From contig JAQNBH010000014.1 in the NCBI GenBank assembly GCA_028752905.1, positions 15,833,750 to 15,897,749 on the forward strand: a DNA stretch of 64,000 nt. The letters are read 5' to 3'. The notes under the pieces are model-generated. The model was not told the DNA's origin. It was given only the letters and a program-made list of their open reading frames with translations, and made no database searches. The position numbers and the translations under genes are program-made. Positions 23,401 to 36,870 of this stretch are shown piece by piece. Positions within the stretch are counted from its first letter, which is position 1. Each line of letters opens with the position of its first letter. The DNA comes from Cladorhizidae sp. MBARI D1340-BT2 (Eukaryota > Porifera > Demospongiae > Poecilosclerida > Cladorhizidae).

Positions 23401-26400
23401 TACTTGGTGCGTGCTATATGAGCATATATTAATATACTTGGTACATGCTATATGAGCATATATTAATATACTTGGTGCATGCTATATGAGCATATATTAA
23501 TATACTTGGTGCATGCTATATGTGCATATATTAATATACTTGGTGCGTGCTATATGAGCATATATTAATATACTTGGTGCATGCTATATGTGCATATATT
23601 AATATACTTGGTGCATGCTATATGTGCATATATTAATATACTTGGTGCATGCTATATGTGCATATATTAATATACTTGGTACATGCTATATGAGCATATA
23701 TTAATATACTTGGTGCATGCTATATGAGCATATATTAATATACTTGGTGCATGCTATATGTGCATATATTAATATACTTGGTACATGCTATATGAGCATA
23801 TATTAATATACTTGGTGCATGCTATATGAGCATATATTAATATACTTGGTGCATGCTATATGAGCATATATTAATATACTTGGTGCGTGCTATATGTGCA
23901 TATATTAATATACTTGGTGCGTGCTATATGAGCATATATTAATATACTTGGTGCATGCTATATGTGCATATATTAATATACTTGGTGCATGCTATATGAG
24001 CATATATTAATATACTTGGTGTATGCTATATATTAATATACTTGGTGCATGCTATATGAGCATATATTAATATACTTGGTGCATGCTATATATTAATATA
24101 CTTGGTGCATGCTATATGAGCATATATTAATATACTTGGTGCATGCTATATGTGCATATATTAATATACTTGGTGCATGCATATATTAATATACTTGGTA
24201 CATGCTATATGTGCATATATTATATACTTGGTGCACTCACCGGAGACTTCTGGCCCAAGTCACCATTGATGGTACTGTCAACATCTGCAGGCAGACTAAA
24301 ACACATCCCACATCCTTCATGCCACGCCCTTCACGTTCCGAGCCATGCCCACTGAATCGCACCAGAAATCCAATCAATGCCAACAGGAGACCCAGCCCAC
24401 TGCACAGGCTCACACTTATTGCACCTCCCACCACCGCCAGACACCAGCACAAGTTTCTCCCCTTCTGACTGTGACCACACCCACATCTCCAGATGGCATT
24501 AGTTGCCACAGTTACGAGAAGACTTAAAATGCGGTGCAGACCGCAGGAGATCAGGTGAATAATGACAGGGACACATCCACTCCAAACAGTGGCCCCCCCA
24601 TCCAGCCAGTCACAGCTGAAAAGGTAAGAGACAAAAAGTGACACTGTTGAGTCGTGCTTGCACACATTGTCACAACTCCAATGATCCCTTTCAAGTCCCC
24701 CCCAAGGATTTCGCACTCACTCAAACAAACAGTGATTAGGTGGATCTGAGGGGGAGAACACGTCTGAGGTGACTTCAAACATATGAGCGACACCTCGCGT
24801 CCCACGCTCAAGGGTGGCAGCAAGCACGGTGTGCATGTGAGGGGGGAACGCAGGAGAGTCTTCAAACCGCTGAGGGAGAGAGCAAATTCTCTCTCCTCTC
24901 TCTCTTCTATCATCTTCTAAGCAAGATTACCATCTACACTAGTATGGAAGTGTACCATCAGTATGTGTGTGCATACCATCTAGTGGTATGGAAGTGTACC
25001 ATCAGTATGTGCGTGCACACCATCTAGTAGTATGGAAGTGTACCATCAGTATGTGTGTGCACACCATCTAGTGGTATGGAAGTGTACCATCAGTATGTGC
25101 GTGCACACCATCTAGTGGTATGGCATCTAGTGGTATGGAAGTGTACCATCAGTATGTGCGTGCATACCATCTAGTGGTATGGAAGTGTACCATCAGTATG
25201 TGTGTGCACACCATCTAGTGGTATGGAAGTGTACCATCAGTATGTGTGTGCACACCATCTAGTGGTATGGAAGTGTACCATCAGTATGTGCGTGCATACC
25301 ATCTAGTGGTATGGAAGTGTACCATCAGTATGTGTGTGCACACCATCTAGTGGTATGGAAGTGTACCATCAGTATGTGTGTGCATACCATCTAGTGGTAT
25401 GGAAGTGTACCATCAGTATGTGCGTGCATACCATCTAGTGGTATGGCATCTAGTGGTATGGAAGTGTACCATCAGTATGTGCGTGCATACCATCTAGTGG
25501 TATGGAAGTGTACCATCAGTATGTGCGTGCATACCATCTAGTGGTATGGCATCTAGTGGTATGGAAGTGTACCATCAGTATGTGCATGCACACCATCTAG
25601 TGGTATGGAAGTGTACCATATGTGCACATGTGATGTGCATGGCAGGAGGTCAATATGAGAACATGACAATCTGAATTTCTAGTTTAACTTTTCCTCGGCA
25701 TCCACAGATGCTCTGCCGCAGGCTTTCATATCTTGTTTGTGTTCAATTTTATCAGCCAATTCAAGTTCCATTCTGTCGGTAATTTCGTGTTCTTTGGCCT
25801 GATACCAATAACTCATATTTGGTTATTCCGTGCAATTGACAGCTTTTCTCAGATCCCATCACATTTGCTAAAGAGCGGGACATTTTTGAAGAGTTTTATA
25901 TTCACAGTTTTCGTTCTAATGCTGATTAGATATGACGAGCAGTTGCATAGCCTGCAAGTGGCCACTCTCACTATGTATTCCTACACAGTCCATGAATATT
26001 CCCCACCCCCCCCCCCCCCCCCCTCGCAAACCTTTCTGCTTGTCACCATCTGCGAATATTTAACCCCTCAAAAAATAACACTCGATATATACCAGCATGT
26101 GCTTTATACAGGTCATAGGTCATAGGTGCATATCTCACACCATTGGTGCTGCCTAGTACCTGGTAGTAGCACAGAGCAGAGATAGGACAAGTACTTCCAA
26201 CAGAACAGCTCTGCACGCCGCTGTGATGCACACTGCAGTCACCCACGGCAACAGGAAGGGGCCATACACCACGACCAACTTGTCTAGGAGGGCCATGGGA
26301 TCAAAGGTCAACGTCACTTCCAGTTCACACTGAGCTGGACTCCATAGCAACATGTGAACGTGTGTGCTCTCTTGTGAAGTGGGTGGGACTAATAGACTGA

Positions 26401-26983
26401 GTTGAAGTGTGAGGGAGGAAACAGAAGAGTGGGAAGGTGGAGAGCGTGCGGAGAGGGAGTGGTGGGGGTACCAGGGGGTCACCAGTCCACCTGCCACACC
26501 CCCACACCCTGAGGCTACATCCACGTGGTACACCTGCCACATCTATACAAAATAACTTGCACAATTATTGTTATGCATGGTGTGTGTGAGAGTGTGTGTG
26601 TGAGTGTGTGCATGTGTGTGTGAGTGTGTGTGTGTGAGTACGTGTGTGAGTGTGTGTGTGTGTGTGTGTGTGTACCTGGGTAAGCTGTGGAAGTGAGAAG
26701 TTGGTAAGGGGACAGTGACCTGCTGGAAGAGTGATCCTCGACCCTGATAGCAAGGAGAAATAACAAGATGGAGGAGTGGGTGAGGAGGAGGAAGATGATG
26801 AAGAAGACCTTAAACCTCGTCGCACTCACTCAGCCATGGGATGGGAAGGTTGCAAGAAGACGGGCATTTGTGAACCAGCACAAACTCCTGCAGGGAGAGG
26901 CACGAGCTTACAGCTGGAGGACTGTGTGCATGCAGGACCATGCTCTCCCTAGATGCATATCCCGAGATTGTCCATGGTGCATA
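20335..26983 (-). CDS. PGAP1: PGAP1-like GPI inositol-deacylase, C-terminal seven exons
   Basis: Minus-strand exons in order: 26983-26830, 26743-26676, 26542-26195, 24869-24721, 24615-24241, 21260-21111 and 20506-20335. All are bounded by GT-AG and the phases agree (1, 0, 0, 2, 2, 2). They encode the luminal beta-rich region (QVYHVDVASGC; VHMLLWSPAQCELEVTLTFD) and then the hydrophobic C-terminal membrane part (PFLLPWVTAVCITA; LCSGLGLLLALIGFLV; ALGLAVIGYCLSHAYKMVG), ending in TAA. The segment RFAPQLFPDPHMPSSLAAIV matches the LR-x-x-L-PDP region of animal PGAP1. PGAP1 removes the inositol acyl chain from GPI anchors in the ER. For 26195 I chose the donor GAA/gtactt, because the better-looking CAG/gtacta at 26160 shifts the frame into a stop. 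The start of the first exon here (26983) is the least certain boundary. The gene continues at 59891-62359. Confidence 0.85.
21285..21725. repeat. GA-rich low-complexity tracts in a PGAP1 intron
   Basis: Purine-rich blocks at 21285-21355 (ggggaggagagggcaagg) and 21485-21725 (ggggagaagagagagtggga) lie in the 3-kb intron between the exons ending at 24241 and starting at 21260. The first block provides the pyrimidine tract (minus strand) just downstream of which the exon would begin. Confidence 0.8.
21726..22299. other. Intronic unique sequence, nothing recognised
   Basis: About 570 bp with no exon or array. A loosely repeated motif around accatg and gatcaata near 22000-22120 is the only regularity seen. 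Confidence 0.4.
22300..22745. repeat. About 67-bp minisatellite, inverted relative of the 60.2-kb array
   Basis: Six to seven diverged units contain tatggggacacacactggac, accacactgggctgaggcag and gttgaagtagg. The reverse complement of the same unit forms the array at 60165-60580. Confidence 0.9.
22795..24230. repeat. 34-bp AT-rich minisatellite, about 42 copies
   Basis: Unit catatattaatatacttggt plus gcatgctatatgtg. Each unit contains self-complementary cores (tatattaatata, gcatgc). Variants at two sites (gtgtg/gagca, cgtgc/catgc) are patterned in higher-order blocks. The right end touches the PGAP1 donor at 24240, so the array begins right after an exon. Confidence 0.95.
24935..25620. repeat. 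44-bp minisatellite, about 15 copies
   Basis: Unit tatggaagtgtaccatcagt, then atgtgtgtgcataccatcta, then gtgg. Three copies carry an extra catctagtggtatgg, a 15-bp internal duplication, showing spread of one variant. It lies in the PGAP1 intron between exons 26195 and 24869. Confidence 0.95.
25621..26194. other. Intronic sequence with long C tract
   Basis: No exon with splice support was found. A plus-strand open frame at 25733-26125 is AT-rich and unrelated to anything I recognise. A C homopolymer lies at about 25993-26022. Confidence 0.45.
26580..26675. repeat. GT microsatellite in a 133-nt PGAP1 intron
   Basis: Repeats of gtgtgtgagtgtgtg fill the 5' part of the intron between exons 26743-26676 and 26542-26195. 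They directly follow the donor gtacacac when read on the minus strand. Confidence 0.9.
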
Positions 26984-28320
26984 CTGCCACCCTGAAAAGG
27001 CTGATTCACAATGTGTATGCACACTTGTGTGCTCAACTAGTGTATATTGGGAGGGTAGCAATTCTTATATTTCAAAATAGGATGGCAACCCCTCCCTCCC
27101 CCCAAACACAACAACCACAACCACCAATGGCTCCTAAAACTTACATCAGCAGCTTCTTAGCTGCCCAAATGGCGTCGGAGCCTCCCAGCATGCCTTGCCC
27201 CTCTTTTCCCCCTCCCACACTAGCTTGCGTACTAAAAGCTTCAGTTCAAGAAGACGCAACGCTATCCAACGAAGTCGGTAAGGATCGTCAGGTGCTTTTT
27301 GTTGTTGCTGATGGTGCGATCAAGCCAACACCATGCTGCATTACAAGCAGGAAGTGTCCAGCGGTTAGTTCTGCTGTTTTGGTTGGTCGAGTTCTCGCTC
27401 CTGAGCAACTGTTACCAAGTCGTTGAAGGAAGCTGTAGCTGACCTTATATGGGTCTAGTCAACAACAGCAACAGATATGGAATGTGCTGATTTGTGTTAA
27501 TGGACAATGTGGTCTACACGGGTACAATCAACAACAGCAACGAGACATGGCATGTGCTGATTTGTAGAATGATAACCTAGTCAAAATATAAGTGTTTAAA
27601 AGCCCTGAAGATCCTGAAGCTCTGAGTTGGAGTCTGCAGAACTCTGACCTTGGTGCAGTCCTCCACTGCTCAACTATAATATAAAGCAACAACAAACAAC
27701 AAACAAGCAACAAGCGACAAACAACAGGCAACAAGCGACCCCAAAAAATGTTTTTATTTAAAAGCAAACGGAAGAGAAGGGAAACAAAGAGTGTGCCTGA
27801 CGTGGACCACAGCCAGTTAGACTACCGTTTACCATTTAATAATTAAAATCGTGCACGCCAACATTGTACTTTTAGTGAACATTATTTTAAATGGTAAAGG
27901 GTCATCTAACTGTTGAGGTGGCACCTTTTTCTTTTTCTTTTTTTCAAGTCCATCCAATAGAGTTGCTTGTTCTTAAATAGAAACACTCTTGTTCTTCGAC
28001 AGTATAATACTGCTATGTTGTTAAGCAAAAACTCCGAGATTCCAAGCCTTAGGGATTTAAGTTACTCGCAGTGCTTAGTGCACAAACTTAATAGCAAGTG
28101 CTACACAAGGTGTCAATGTCCCGGGAGAGTTGGTGAGAGAAGAGAAGCTGGAATGAGTGCAGAAGCAAGACACTAAACTGACTTGATATGTGATATTTTG
28201 ACTTTGCATCCCTGTGCTGAGAGATACCACAACATTCTAGAATTTTTCCTTGTTAATAAATTTTGTAGTCTTCCTACGAAAATAAAAAAATGGGGAATAA
28301 TTAAATGAAAATGGGTGCTA
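26984..28320. other. Start of the 33-kb PGAP1 intron; exon-like fragment near 27150
   Basis: A minus-strand fragment at about 27140-27200 reads GMLGGSDAIWAAKKLL followed by a perfect gtaagt donor. It resembles the PGAP1 segment that is missing between the flanking exons, but its phase does not join to 26983 and it lacks a good acceptor. A plus-strand frame at 27081-27426 is Pro/Thr-rich and unrecognised. No other gene is seen. Confidence 0.35.
27767..27945. mobile_element. Palindromic MITE-like repeat
   Basis: Inverted arms: gttagactaccgtttaccat on the left and atggtaaagggtcatctaac on the right flank a 60-bp centre. Outer arms carry gtggaccacagcc and an A/G-rich gaagggaaac end. Related to the elements at 36565, 38820 and 52190. 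Confidence 0.7.
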
Positions 28321-28324
28321 GCTC

Positions 28325-28520
28325 TGACTCGCACACACAGGCAAGGCAGAGAAGAGAGCGTGCTGTGCCTCATGCACACACACAGGCAGGGCAGAGAAGA
28401 GAGCATGCTGTGCCAGCTCTGGCTCGTGCACACACACAGGCAAGGCAGAGAAGAGAGCGTGCTGTTCCAGCTGTGGCTCGTGCACACACACAGGCAAGGC
28501 AGAGAAGAGAGCGTACTTCT
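28325..28520. repeat. About 54-bp minisatellite, four copies
   Basis: Units contain cacacacacaggcaaggcag and agaagagagcgtgctgt. Copies differ by a missing or extra ccagctctggctcgtg segment. Confidence 0.92.
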
Positions 28521-28709
28521 AGAAGTAGCGTGATGAGGATCTCTCCTATTTGAAGTTCAGAGAAGTGAACACAGCTTTGGCAATATCCTTGGTACGTGTC
28601 CAATAGAGATGGCTTCTTTTCCCTCCACTAGCTACTGCGTAGCAATCTCTTAGCTGGTGGCTCTCTTTCACAATCGCTCAACTGTTGCTCTCCACATAAC
28701 TCCTCAAGA

Positions 28710-29455
28710 GAATGGCCCGGCAATCTCATCCACAGCTGTTCGTCCTGGCAATCTCATCCACAGCTGTTCGGCCTGGCAATCTCATCCACAGCTGTTCGTC
28801 CTGGCAATCTCATCCACAGCTGTTCGTCCTGGCAATCTCATCCACAGCTGTTCGGCCCGGCAATCTCATCCACAGCTGTTCGGCCTGGCAATCTCATCCA
28901 CAGCTGTTCGTCCTGGCAATCTCATCCACAGCTGTTCGGCCTGGCAATCTCATCCACAGCTGTTCGGCCTGGCAATCTCATCCACAGCTGTTCGGCCTGG
29001 CAATCTCATCCACAGCTGTTCGGCCCGGCAATCTCATCCACAGCTGTTCGGCCTGGCAATCTCATCCACAGCTGTTCGGCCTGGCAATCTCATCCACAGC
29101 TGTTCGGCCTGGCAATCTCATCCACAGCTGTTCGGCCTGGCAATCTCATCCACAGCTGTCCGTCCTGGCAATCTCATCCACAGCTGTTCGGCCTGGCAAT
29201 CTCATCCACAGCTGTTCGTCCTGGCAATCTCATCCACAGCTGTTCGGCCTGGCAATCTCATCCACTGCTGTTCGGCCTGGCAATCTCATCCACAGCTGGC
29301 AATCTCATCCACAGCTGTTCGTCCTGGCAATCTCATCCACAGCTGTTCGTCCTGGCAATCTCATCCACAGCTGTTCGGCCTGGCAATCTCATCCACAGCT
29401 GTTCGGCCTGGCAATCTCATCCACAGCTGTTAGGCCTGGCAATCTCATCCAGCTG
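28710..29455. repeat. 28-bp minisatellite, about 26 copies
   Basis: Unit cctggcaatctcatccacag plus ctgttcgg, with gtcc and gccc variants. Because 28 is not a multiple of three but no frame has a stop, two overlapping plus-strand frames stay open over 250 codons with a 28-residue period. These are not considered genes. Confidence 0.95.
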
Positions 29456-29559
29456 TTCGGCTGGTCACAAGTCAGTTCCCATGGTCTCGTGGTCAGTTGT
29501 GTCATTAATCATAGACCATGAGATTTACGAAAATATAAGCCATCTTCTTATGGACATGA

Positions 29560-30895
29560 AGTATTCCAGATTATATGGCATTCACATTAGAGTCTCTTCA
29601 TATTAGAGTCAGGTATTGGGTATTGCTCTTCACATTAAGAGTCAGGTATTGCCCTTCACATTAGAGTCAGGTACTGCTCTTCACATTAAGAGTCAGGTAT
29701 TGCTCTTCACATTAGAGTCAGGTACCGCTCTTCACATAAGAGTCAGGTATTGCCCTTCACATTAGAGTCAGGTATTGCTCTTCACATAAGAGTCAGGTAT
29801 TGCTCTTCACATTAGAGTCAGGTATTGCTCTTCATATTAGAGTCAGGTATTGCTCTTCACATTAAGAGTCAGGTATTGCCCTTCACATTAGAGTCAGGTA
29901 CTGCTCTTCACATTAAGAGTCAGGTATTGCCCTTCACATTAGAGTCAGGTACCGCTCTTCACATAAGAGTCAGGTATTGCCCTTCACATTAGAGTCAGGT
30001 ATTGCTCTTCACATAAGAGTCAGGTATTGCTCTTCACATTAGAGTCAGGTATTGCTCTTCATATTAGAGTCAGGTATTGCTCTTCACATTAGAGTCAGGT
30101 ATTGCTCTTCACATTAAGAGTCAGGTATTGCCCTTCACATTAGAGTCAGGTATTGCTCTTCATATTAGAGTCAGGTATTGCTCTTCACATTAGAGTCAGG
30201 TATTGCTCTTCACATTAAGAGTCAGGTATTGCTCTTCACATTAAGAGTCAGGTATTGCCCTTCACATTAGAGTCAGGTATTGCCCTTCACATTAGAGTCA
30301 GGTATTGCTCTTCACATTAGAGTCAGGTAGTGCTCTTCACATTAGAGTCAGTATTTCTCTTCACTTTAGAGTCAGGTATTGCTCTTCATATTAGAGTCAG
30401 GTATTGCTCTTCATATTAGAGTCAGGTATTGCTCTTCACATTAGAGTCAGGTATTGCTCTTCATATTAGAGTCAGGTACTGCTCTTCATATTAGAGTCAG
30501 GTATTGCTCTTCATATTAGAGTCAGGTATTGCTCTTCACATTAGAGTCAGGTATTGCTCTTCACATTAGAGTCAGGTATTGCTCTTCACATTAGAGTCAG
30601 GTATTGCTCTTCATATTAGAGTCAGGTATTGCTCTTAACATTAAGAGTCAGGTACTGCTCTTCATATTAGAGTCAGGTATTGCTCTTCATATTAGAGTCA
30701 GGTATTGCTCTTCACATTAGAGTCAGGTACTGCTCTTTACATTAGAGTCGGGTATTGCTCTTCACATTAGAGTCAGGTATTGCTCTTCATATTAGAGTCA
30801 GGTATTGCTCTTAACATTAAGAGTCAGGTACTGCTCTTCATATTAGAGTCAGGTACTGCTCTTTATATTAGAGTCAGGTATTGCTCTTCCTGAAC
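29560..30895. repeat. 25-bp minisatellite, about 53 copies
   Basis: Unit attgctcttcacattagagt plus caggt, with frequent 1-bp length variants (attaagagt, ataagagt). A higher-order block of several units is repeated (compare 29640-29830 with 29860-30070). Confidence 0.95.
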
Positions 30896-31299
30896 AAACT
30901 TTTGGGCCATTTTGATCCCTTCCTCAAGAGCAAAACCAGACTCTAAAGAGTATCTCTACCACCATAGCATGCAGTGGTCCAGGCCAGGAACAACCTTCAC
31001 AGTGATATTCCATGTATAGTGCAGTAGAAAGTTAGTTATCCGAACTTCAGTTATCTGAATACATTAGTCACATGCTACAAGAAGCCACTCCCACTTCAAT
31101 GCTAACCACACCCATGGAAATGATGGTGCACTACTTCTCTTCACTTTGCAGGGGGAACTCACTCGGGCATGCGTTATCCGAACATTTCAATTATCTGAAC
31201 ACCCCTGGTCCCAACAAGTTCGGATGAGTGGCCATTACTGCACTGTTTGCACTTACATCAATTATTACACTCAGTACCCAGTATAACTCTGCATTACAC
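30896..31299. other. Intronic sequence with an imperfect duplicated motif
   Basis: A gttatccgaac-ttcaattatctgaa-ac motif occurs near 31035 and again near 31170, perhaps a small dispersed repeat. No gene was recognised. Confidence 0.4.
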
Positions 31300-31555
31300 A
31301 CCCTGTGTAACTAACTCTGCATTACATACCACATGTAACTCTGCATTACATACCACATGTAACTCTGCATTACATACCACATGTAACTCTGCATTACATA
31401 CCACATGTAACTCTGCATTACATGCCCTGTGTTAACTCTGCATTACATACCACATGTAACTGCATTACATGCCCTGTGTTAACTCTGCATTATACATCCT
31501 GTGTAACTAACTCTGCATTACATACTTAGTTAACTCTATACATTACATACCTTAT
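31300..31555. repeat. 24-bp minisatellite, about 10 copies
   Basis: Unit aactctgcattacataccac plus atgt, with ccctgtgt variants at both ends. Confidence 0.92.
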
Positions 31556-31840
31556 GTAATTTGCACGATCTAATTTATACTCACTCGAGCAGTTTTGTGC
31601 GCTGGCCGGGCCAGAAGGAGATGAGTGTGTTTTGTCTTAGCAATGCCATTCCTTCTCAGCTCAGTAGCATTGAGCTGGATATACTTCACCACTGCTTCTT
31701 TGGGAGGGAGGAGGTGTCCCCGAGAGGAGATATCATTACTATACAAAACACAACACACACACCACACACACAATCACAAAACACAGCAGAAGGATGGATG
31801 TGAAAGAGTGACAACACAACAACAAGAGCAAAGAAGAGCA

Positions 31841-33185
31841 CAAACCCCACCACCATGAAGAACACCAACATACCAGTGTGCCTGTCCTTGTCTCTACCAC
31901 ACAAACCCCACCACCATGAAGAACACCAACATGCCAGTGTGCCTGTCCTTGTCTCTACCACACAAACCCCACCACCATGAAGAACACCAACATGCCAGTG
32001 TGCTTGTCTCTACCACACAAACCTCACCACCATGAAGAACACCAACATGCCAGTGTGCCTGTCCTTGTCTCTACCACACAAACCCCACCACCATGAAGAA
32101 CACCAACATGCCAGTGTGCTTGTCTCTACCACACAAACCTCACCACCATGAAGAACACCAACATGCCAGTGTGCCTGTCCTTGTCTCTACCACACAAACC
32201 CCACCACCATGAAGAACACCAACATGCCAGTGTGCCTGTCCTTGTCTCTACCACACAAACCCCACCACCATGAAGAACACCAACATGCCAGTGTGCTTGT
32301 CTCTACCACACAAACCTCACCACCATGAAGAACACCAACATGCCAGTGTGCCTGTCCTTGTCTCTACCACACAAACCCCACCACCATGAAGAACACCAAC
32401 ATGCCAGTGTGCTTGTCTCTACCACACAAACCTCACCACCATGAAGAACACCAACATGCCAGTGTGCCTGTCCTTGTCTCTACCACACAAACCCCACCAC
32501 CATGAAGAACACCAACATGCCAGTGTGCCTGTCCTTGTCTCTACCACACAAACCCCACCACCATGAAGAACACCAACATGCCAGTGTGCCTGTCCTTGTC
32601 TCTACCACACAAACCCCACCACCATGAAGAACACCAACATGCCAGTGTGCCTGTCCTTGTCTCTACCACACAAACCCCACCACCATGAAGAACACCAACA
32701 TGCCAGTGTGCCTGTCCTTGTCTCTACCACACAAACCCCACCACCATGAAGAACACCAACATGCCAGTGTGCCTGTCCTTGTCTCTACCACACAAACCCC
32801 ACCACCATGAAGAACACCAACATGCCAGTGTGCCTGTCCTTGTCTCTACCACACAAACCCCACCACCATGAAGAACACCAACATGCCAGTGTGCTTGTCT
32901 CTACCACACAAACCTCACCACCATGAAGAACACCAACATGCCAGTGTGCCTGTCCTTGTCTCTACCACACAAACCCCACCACCATGAAGAACACCAACAT
33001 GCCAGTGTGCTTGTCTCTACCACACAAACCTCACCACCATGAAGAACACCAACATGCCAGTGTGCCTGTCCTTGTCTCTACCACACAAACCCCACCACCA
33101 TGAAGAACACCAACATGCCAGTGTGCCTGTCCTTGTCTCTACCACACAAACCCCACCACCATGAAGAACACCAACATGCCAGTGT
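31841..33185. repeat. 61-bp minisatellite, about 23 copies
   Basis: Unit caaaccccaccaccatgaag, then aacaccaacatgccagtgtg, then cctgtccttgtctctaccaca. A 55-bp variant lacking the first tcctgt and carrying acctcacc recurs in alternation, so long and short units form a mixed pattern. Confidence 0.95.
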
Positions 33186-33294
33186 GACAAACACTTAAAC
33201 TCCATTGCAATCCTTCCTCCTCATCTCCACAAGGAATAAGAAATACAGCAACTTTTTCTCTCTCCACGAACTCTCAGTTGACATAGCTAGTAGA

Positions 33295-33365
33295 TATATC
33301 ATTCCTGATGAAGACTGGAGCATAAGTCGAAACATCGAGTGAGTCGATTATCGAGAAAATTGTAA
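33295..33365 (+). other. Hammerhead-like motif in a dispersed repeat (copy 1)
   Basis: CTGATGA at 33305-33311 is followed by a short hairpin (GACT 33313-33316 with AGTC 33325-33328) and GAAA at 33329-33332. That is the order of a hammerhead ribozyme core. After it, atcga-gtgag-tcgat can form another hairpin. Diverged relatives lie at about 44060-44115 (minus strand) and 62620-62700. Catalytic competence is not shown. Confidence 0.35.
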
Positions 33366-33674
33366 CTTCCTTTTTGTCTTGCCAACCACACACAACTCAC
33401 TAACAGACGACATTTGACAGCTTCAGCAAACGCAGGGTAATAAAAAGATCTAGCTAATGATCCTGGGTGGAACCAACTTCCCCCCCCCCCCCCCCCCCCC
33501 TCCCCCTCCACAATGCATGCGTTAATTAATGCAACCACAGAAACGCTTCCTTCCACGAGGTCACCCAATTTCACTGTCAGCGACAGCTGCAATCTCCACT
33601 AGGCGTAATTTCTTTTCAATTCGCGCCACCGAACATTTATTACTAAAAGTTTGCCGAGTCCATTGGTGCGTGAA

Positions 33675-34175
33675 CTAAAGACACAGCCACAAAGATGAGC
33701 AACGAGTTAGCCCAGCTGGCGACCTGCCTCCAGTCCCTTTGAAGATTTCGACAGCTCCCTATGGAAGGAAAACTAGAGCACTCTTAGCGCTTTATAAGAG
33801 TTGCATCCAATTAAAGTGTGGTGTAACCCACAGGCAAGACCACCAGAACATCGCAGCAGCATTGGTTAATGAAGAAGCACAAGGACACATTCAAGATTCC
33901 AGGAAGGCTTCGCAGGTGCCTGTGTGGTGAGATAGAGGCCCTGATAGAGATGGAAAGTGGAAATTCCACAGTTGGACAAACATATGTACTACGATGAAGC
34001 TTTATTTGTAGTCTTAGAGACTAAACATGTATATTTCAAGGAGATCACCTGCTCATTGTCGGCTACTGGTATTGATCTCCACCAGGATCATGACTGGGTA
34101 ATTGACAACCAGCAGTTGTTCTCCTCGAAATGTCCCAGTTTCAAAATCTAAAACTAAAAAAAATAATTAATTAAA
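33675..34175 (+). pseudogene. Possible processed pseudogene
   Basis: Protein-like segments on the plus strand (MSNELAQLATCLQSL at 33694, then a segment around 33860-33960, then DEALFVVLETKHVYFKEITC at about 33990) are interrupted by stops and frame changes. They end near an A-rich stretch (aaactaaaaaaaataatt). No introns are visible. This pattern fits a retrocopy that has decayed. I do not recognise the parent gene, and chance open frames remain possible. Confidence 0.3.
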
Positions 34176-34569
34176 AAAATCACTAGGTATATATGGAGTT
34201 CATTAACGTCTTCCATCACAAAGGATACATGATTGATGGTGAACTCACTGGCTCACCTTGCTTCATGCATGCATGCATGCCTAGGGATAATAAACAAGAA
34301 CACTGCCTTTCTCTCCACGTTGCTACGGACCACTTTCCCACCTGACATAGCTTCGCGTTGCTCGGTGGCATACAAGAGCTTGGATAACCAGTCTTGACAA
34401 TAACTGACGTCAGCTGTAGCTATTCAGTTTGTGCTGATTCAGATGACAACAAGTTGTGTGAATATATATATATATATATCTCAAGTAGGTGAAGCCATAA
34501 TTGCCTAAATTAAGCTTTAACCAGGCCTGAGGGCTGAGTGATGTTTCAGCTATTGTGGTGGGCATGAGA
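34176..34569. other. Intronic unique sequence
   Basis: Contains a short (TA)n run at 34463-34480 and gcatgcatgcatgc at 34266. No gene was recognised. Confidence 0.4.
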
Positions 34570-36564
<1,995 letters not shown>

Positions 36565-36729
36565 AAGAAAGGAAGCAAAACTGTACCCATGTTGACCACA
36601 ACCAGTGAGATGACCCTTTACCATTTAAACAGTACATGCCAATCACTATACAGGCAGTGCGATATTGGTGTACACGATTTTAAACTAAGTGGTTGTGGTC
36701 CATACGGGTAAGGTCTCGTTTCCTTTCTT
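36565..36729. mobile_element. 165-bp MITE with about 45-bp terminal inverted repeats
   Basis: Left arm aagaaaggaagcaaaactgt, then acccatgttgaccacaacca. Right arm, reverse-complemented, reads aagaaaggaaacgagacctt, then acccgtatggaccacaacca. No coding capacity. Fragments of the same family occur at 27767-27945, 38810-38880, 52190-52215 and 63300-63360. Confidence 0.82.
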
Positions 36730-36870
36730 AATCAAGTTGTTTCAATCGTGTTTTCATTTTGTTGTTGCTGTTTCTGTAAATTATAATTGAGAATTGAGTG
36801 GTGGAGCATACACCAAGTTCTACAAAGTCCAACTCTTGCTGTTGCACACCACACATAACCACACATATCA

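Noticed and set aside
25733..26125. 130-codon plus-strand frame in a PGAP1 intron
   Set aside because: AT-rich composition, a poly-C run inside the frame, no splice sites and no recognisable domain.
26153..26194. Donor at 26160 (CAG/gtacta) for the PGAP1 exon
   Set aside because: Although closer to consensus, it shifts the next two exons into a frame with a stop; the donor after 26195 keeps all phases consistent.
28710..29455. CRISPR-like array
   Set aside because: The repeats are contiguous without unique spacers, and the sequence is from an animal genome. The same applies to all other arrays here.
28657..29521. Two overlapping plus-strand frames of about 260 codons
   Set aside because: The 28-bp unit has no stop in these frames, giving a 28-residue period; no gene-like features.
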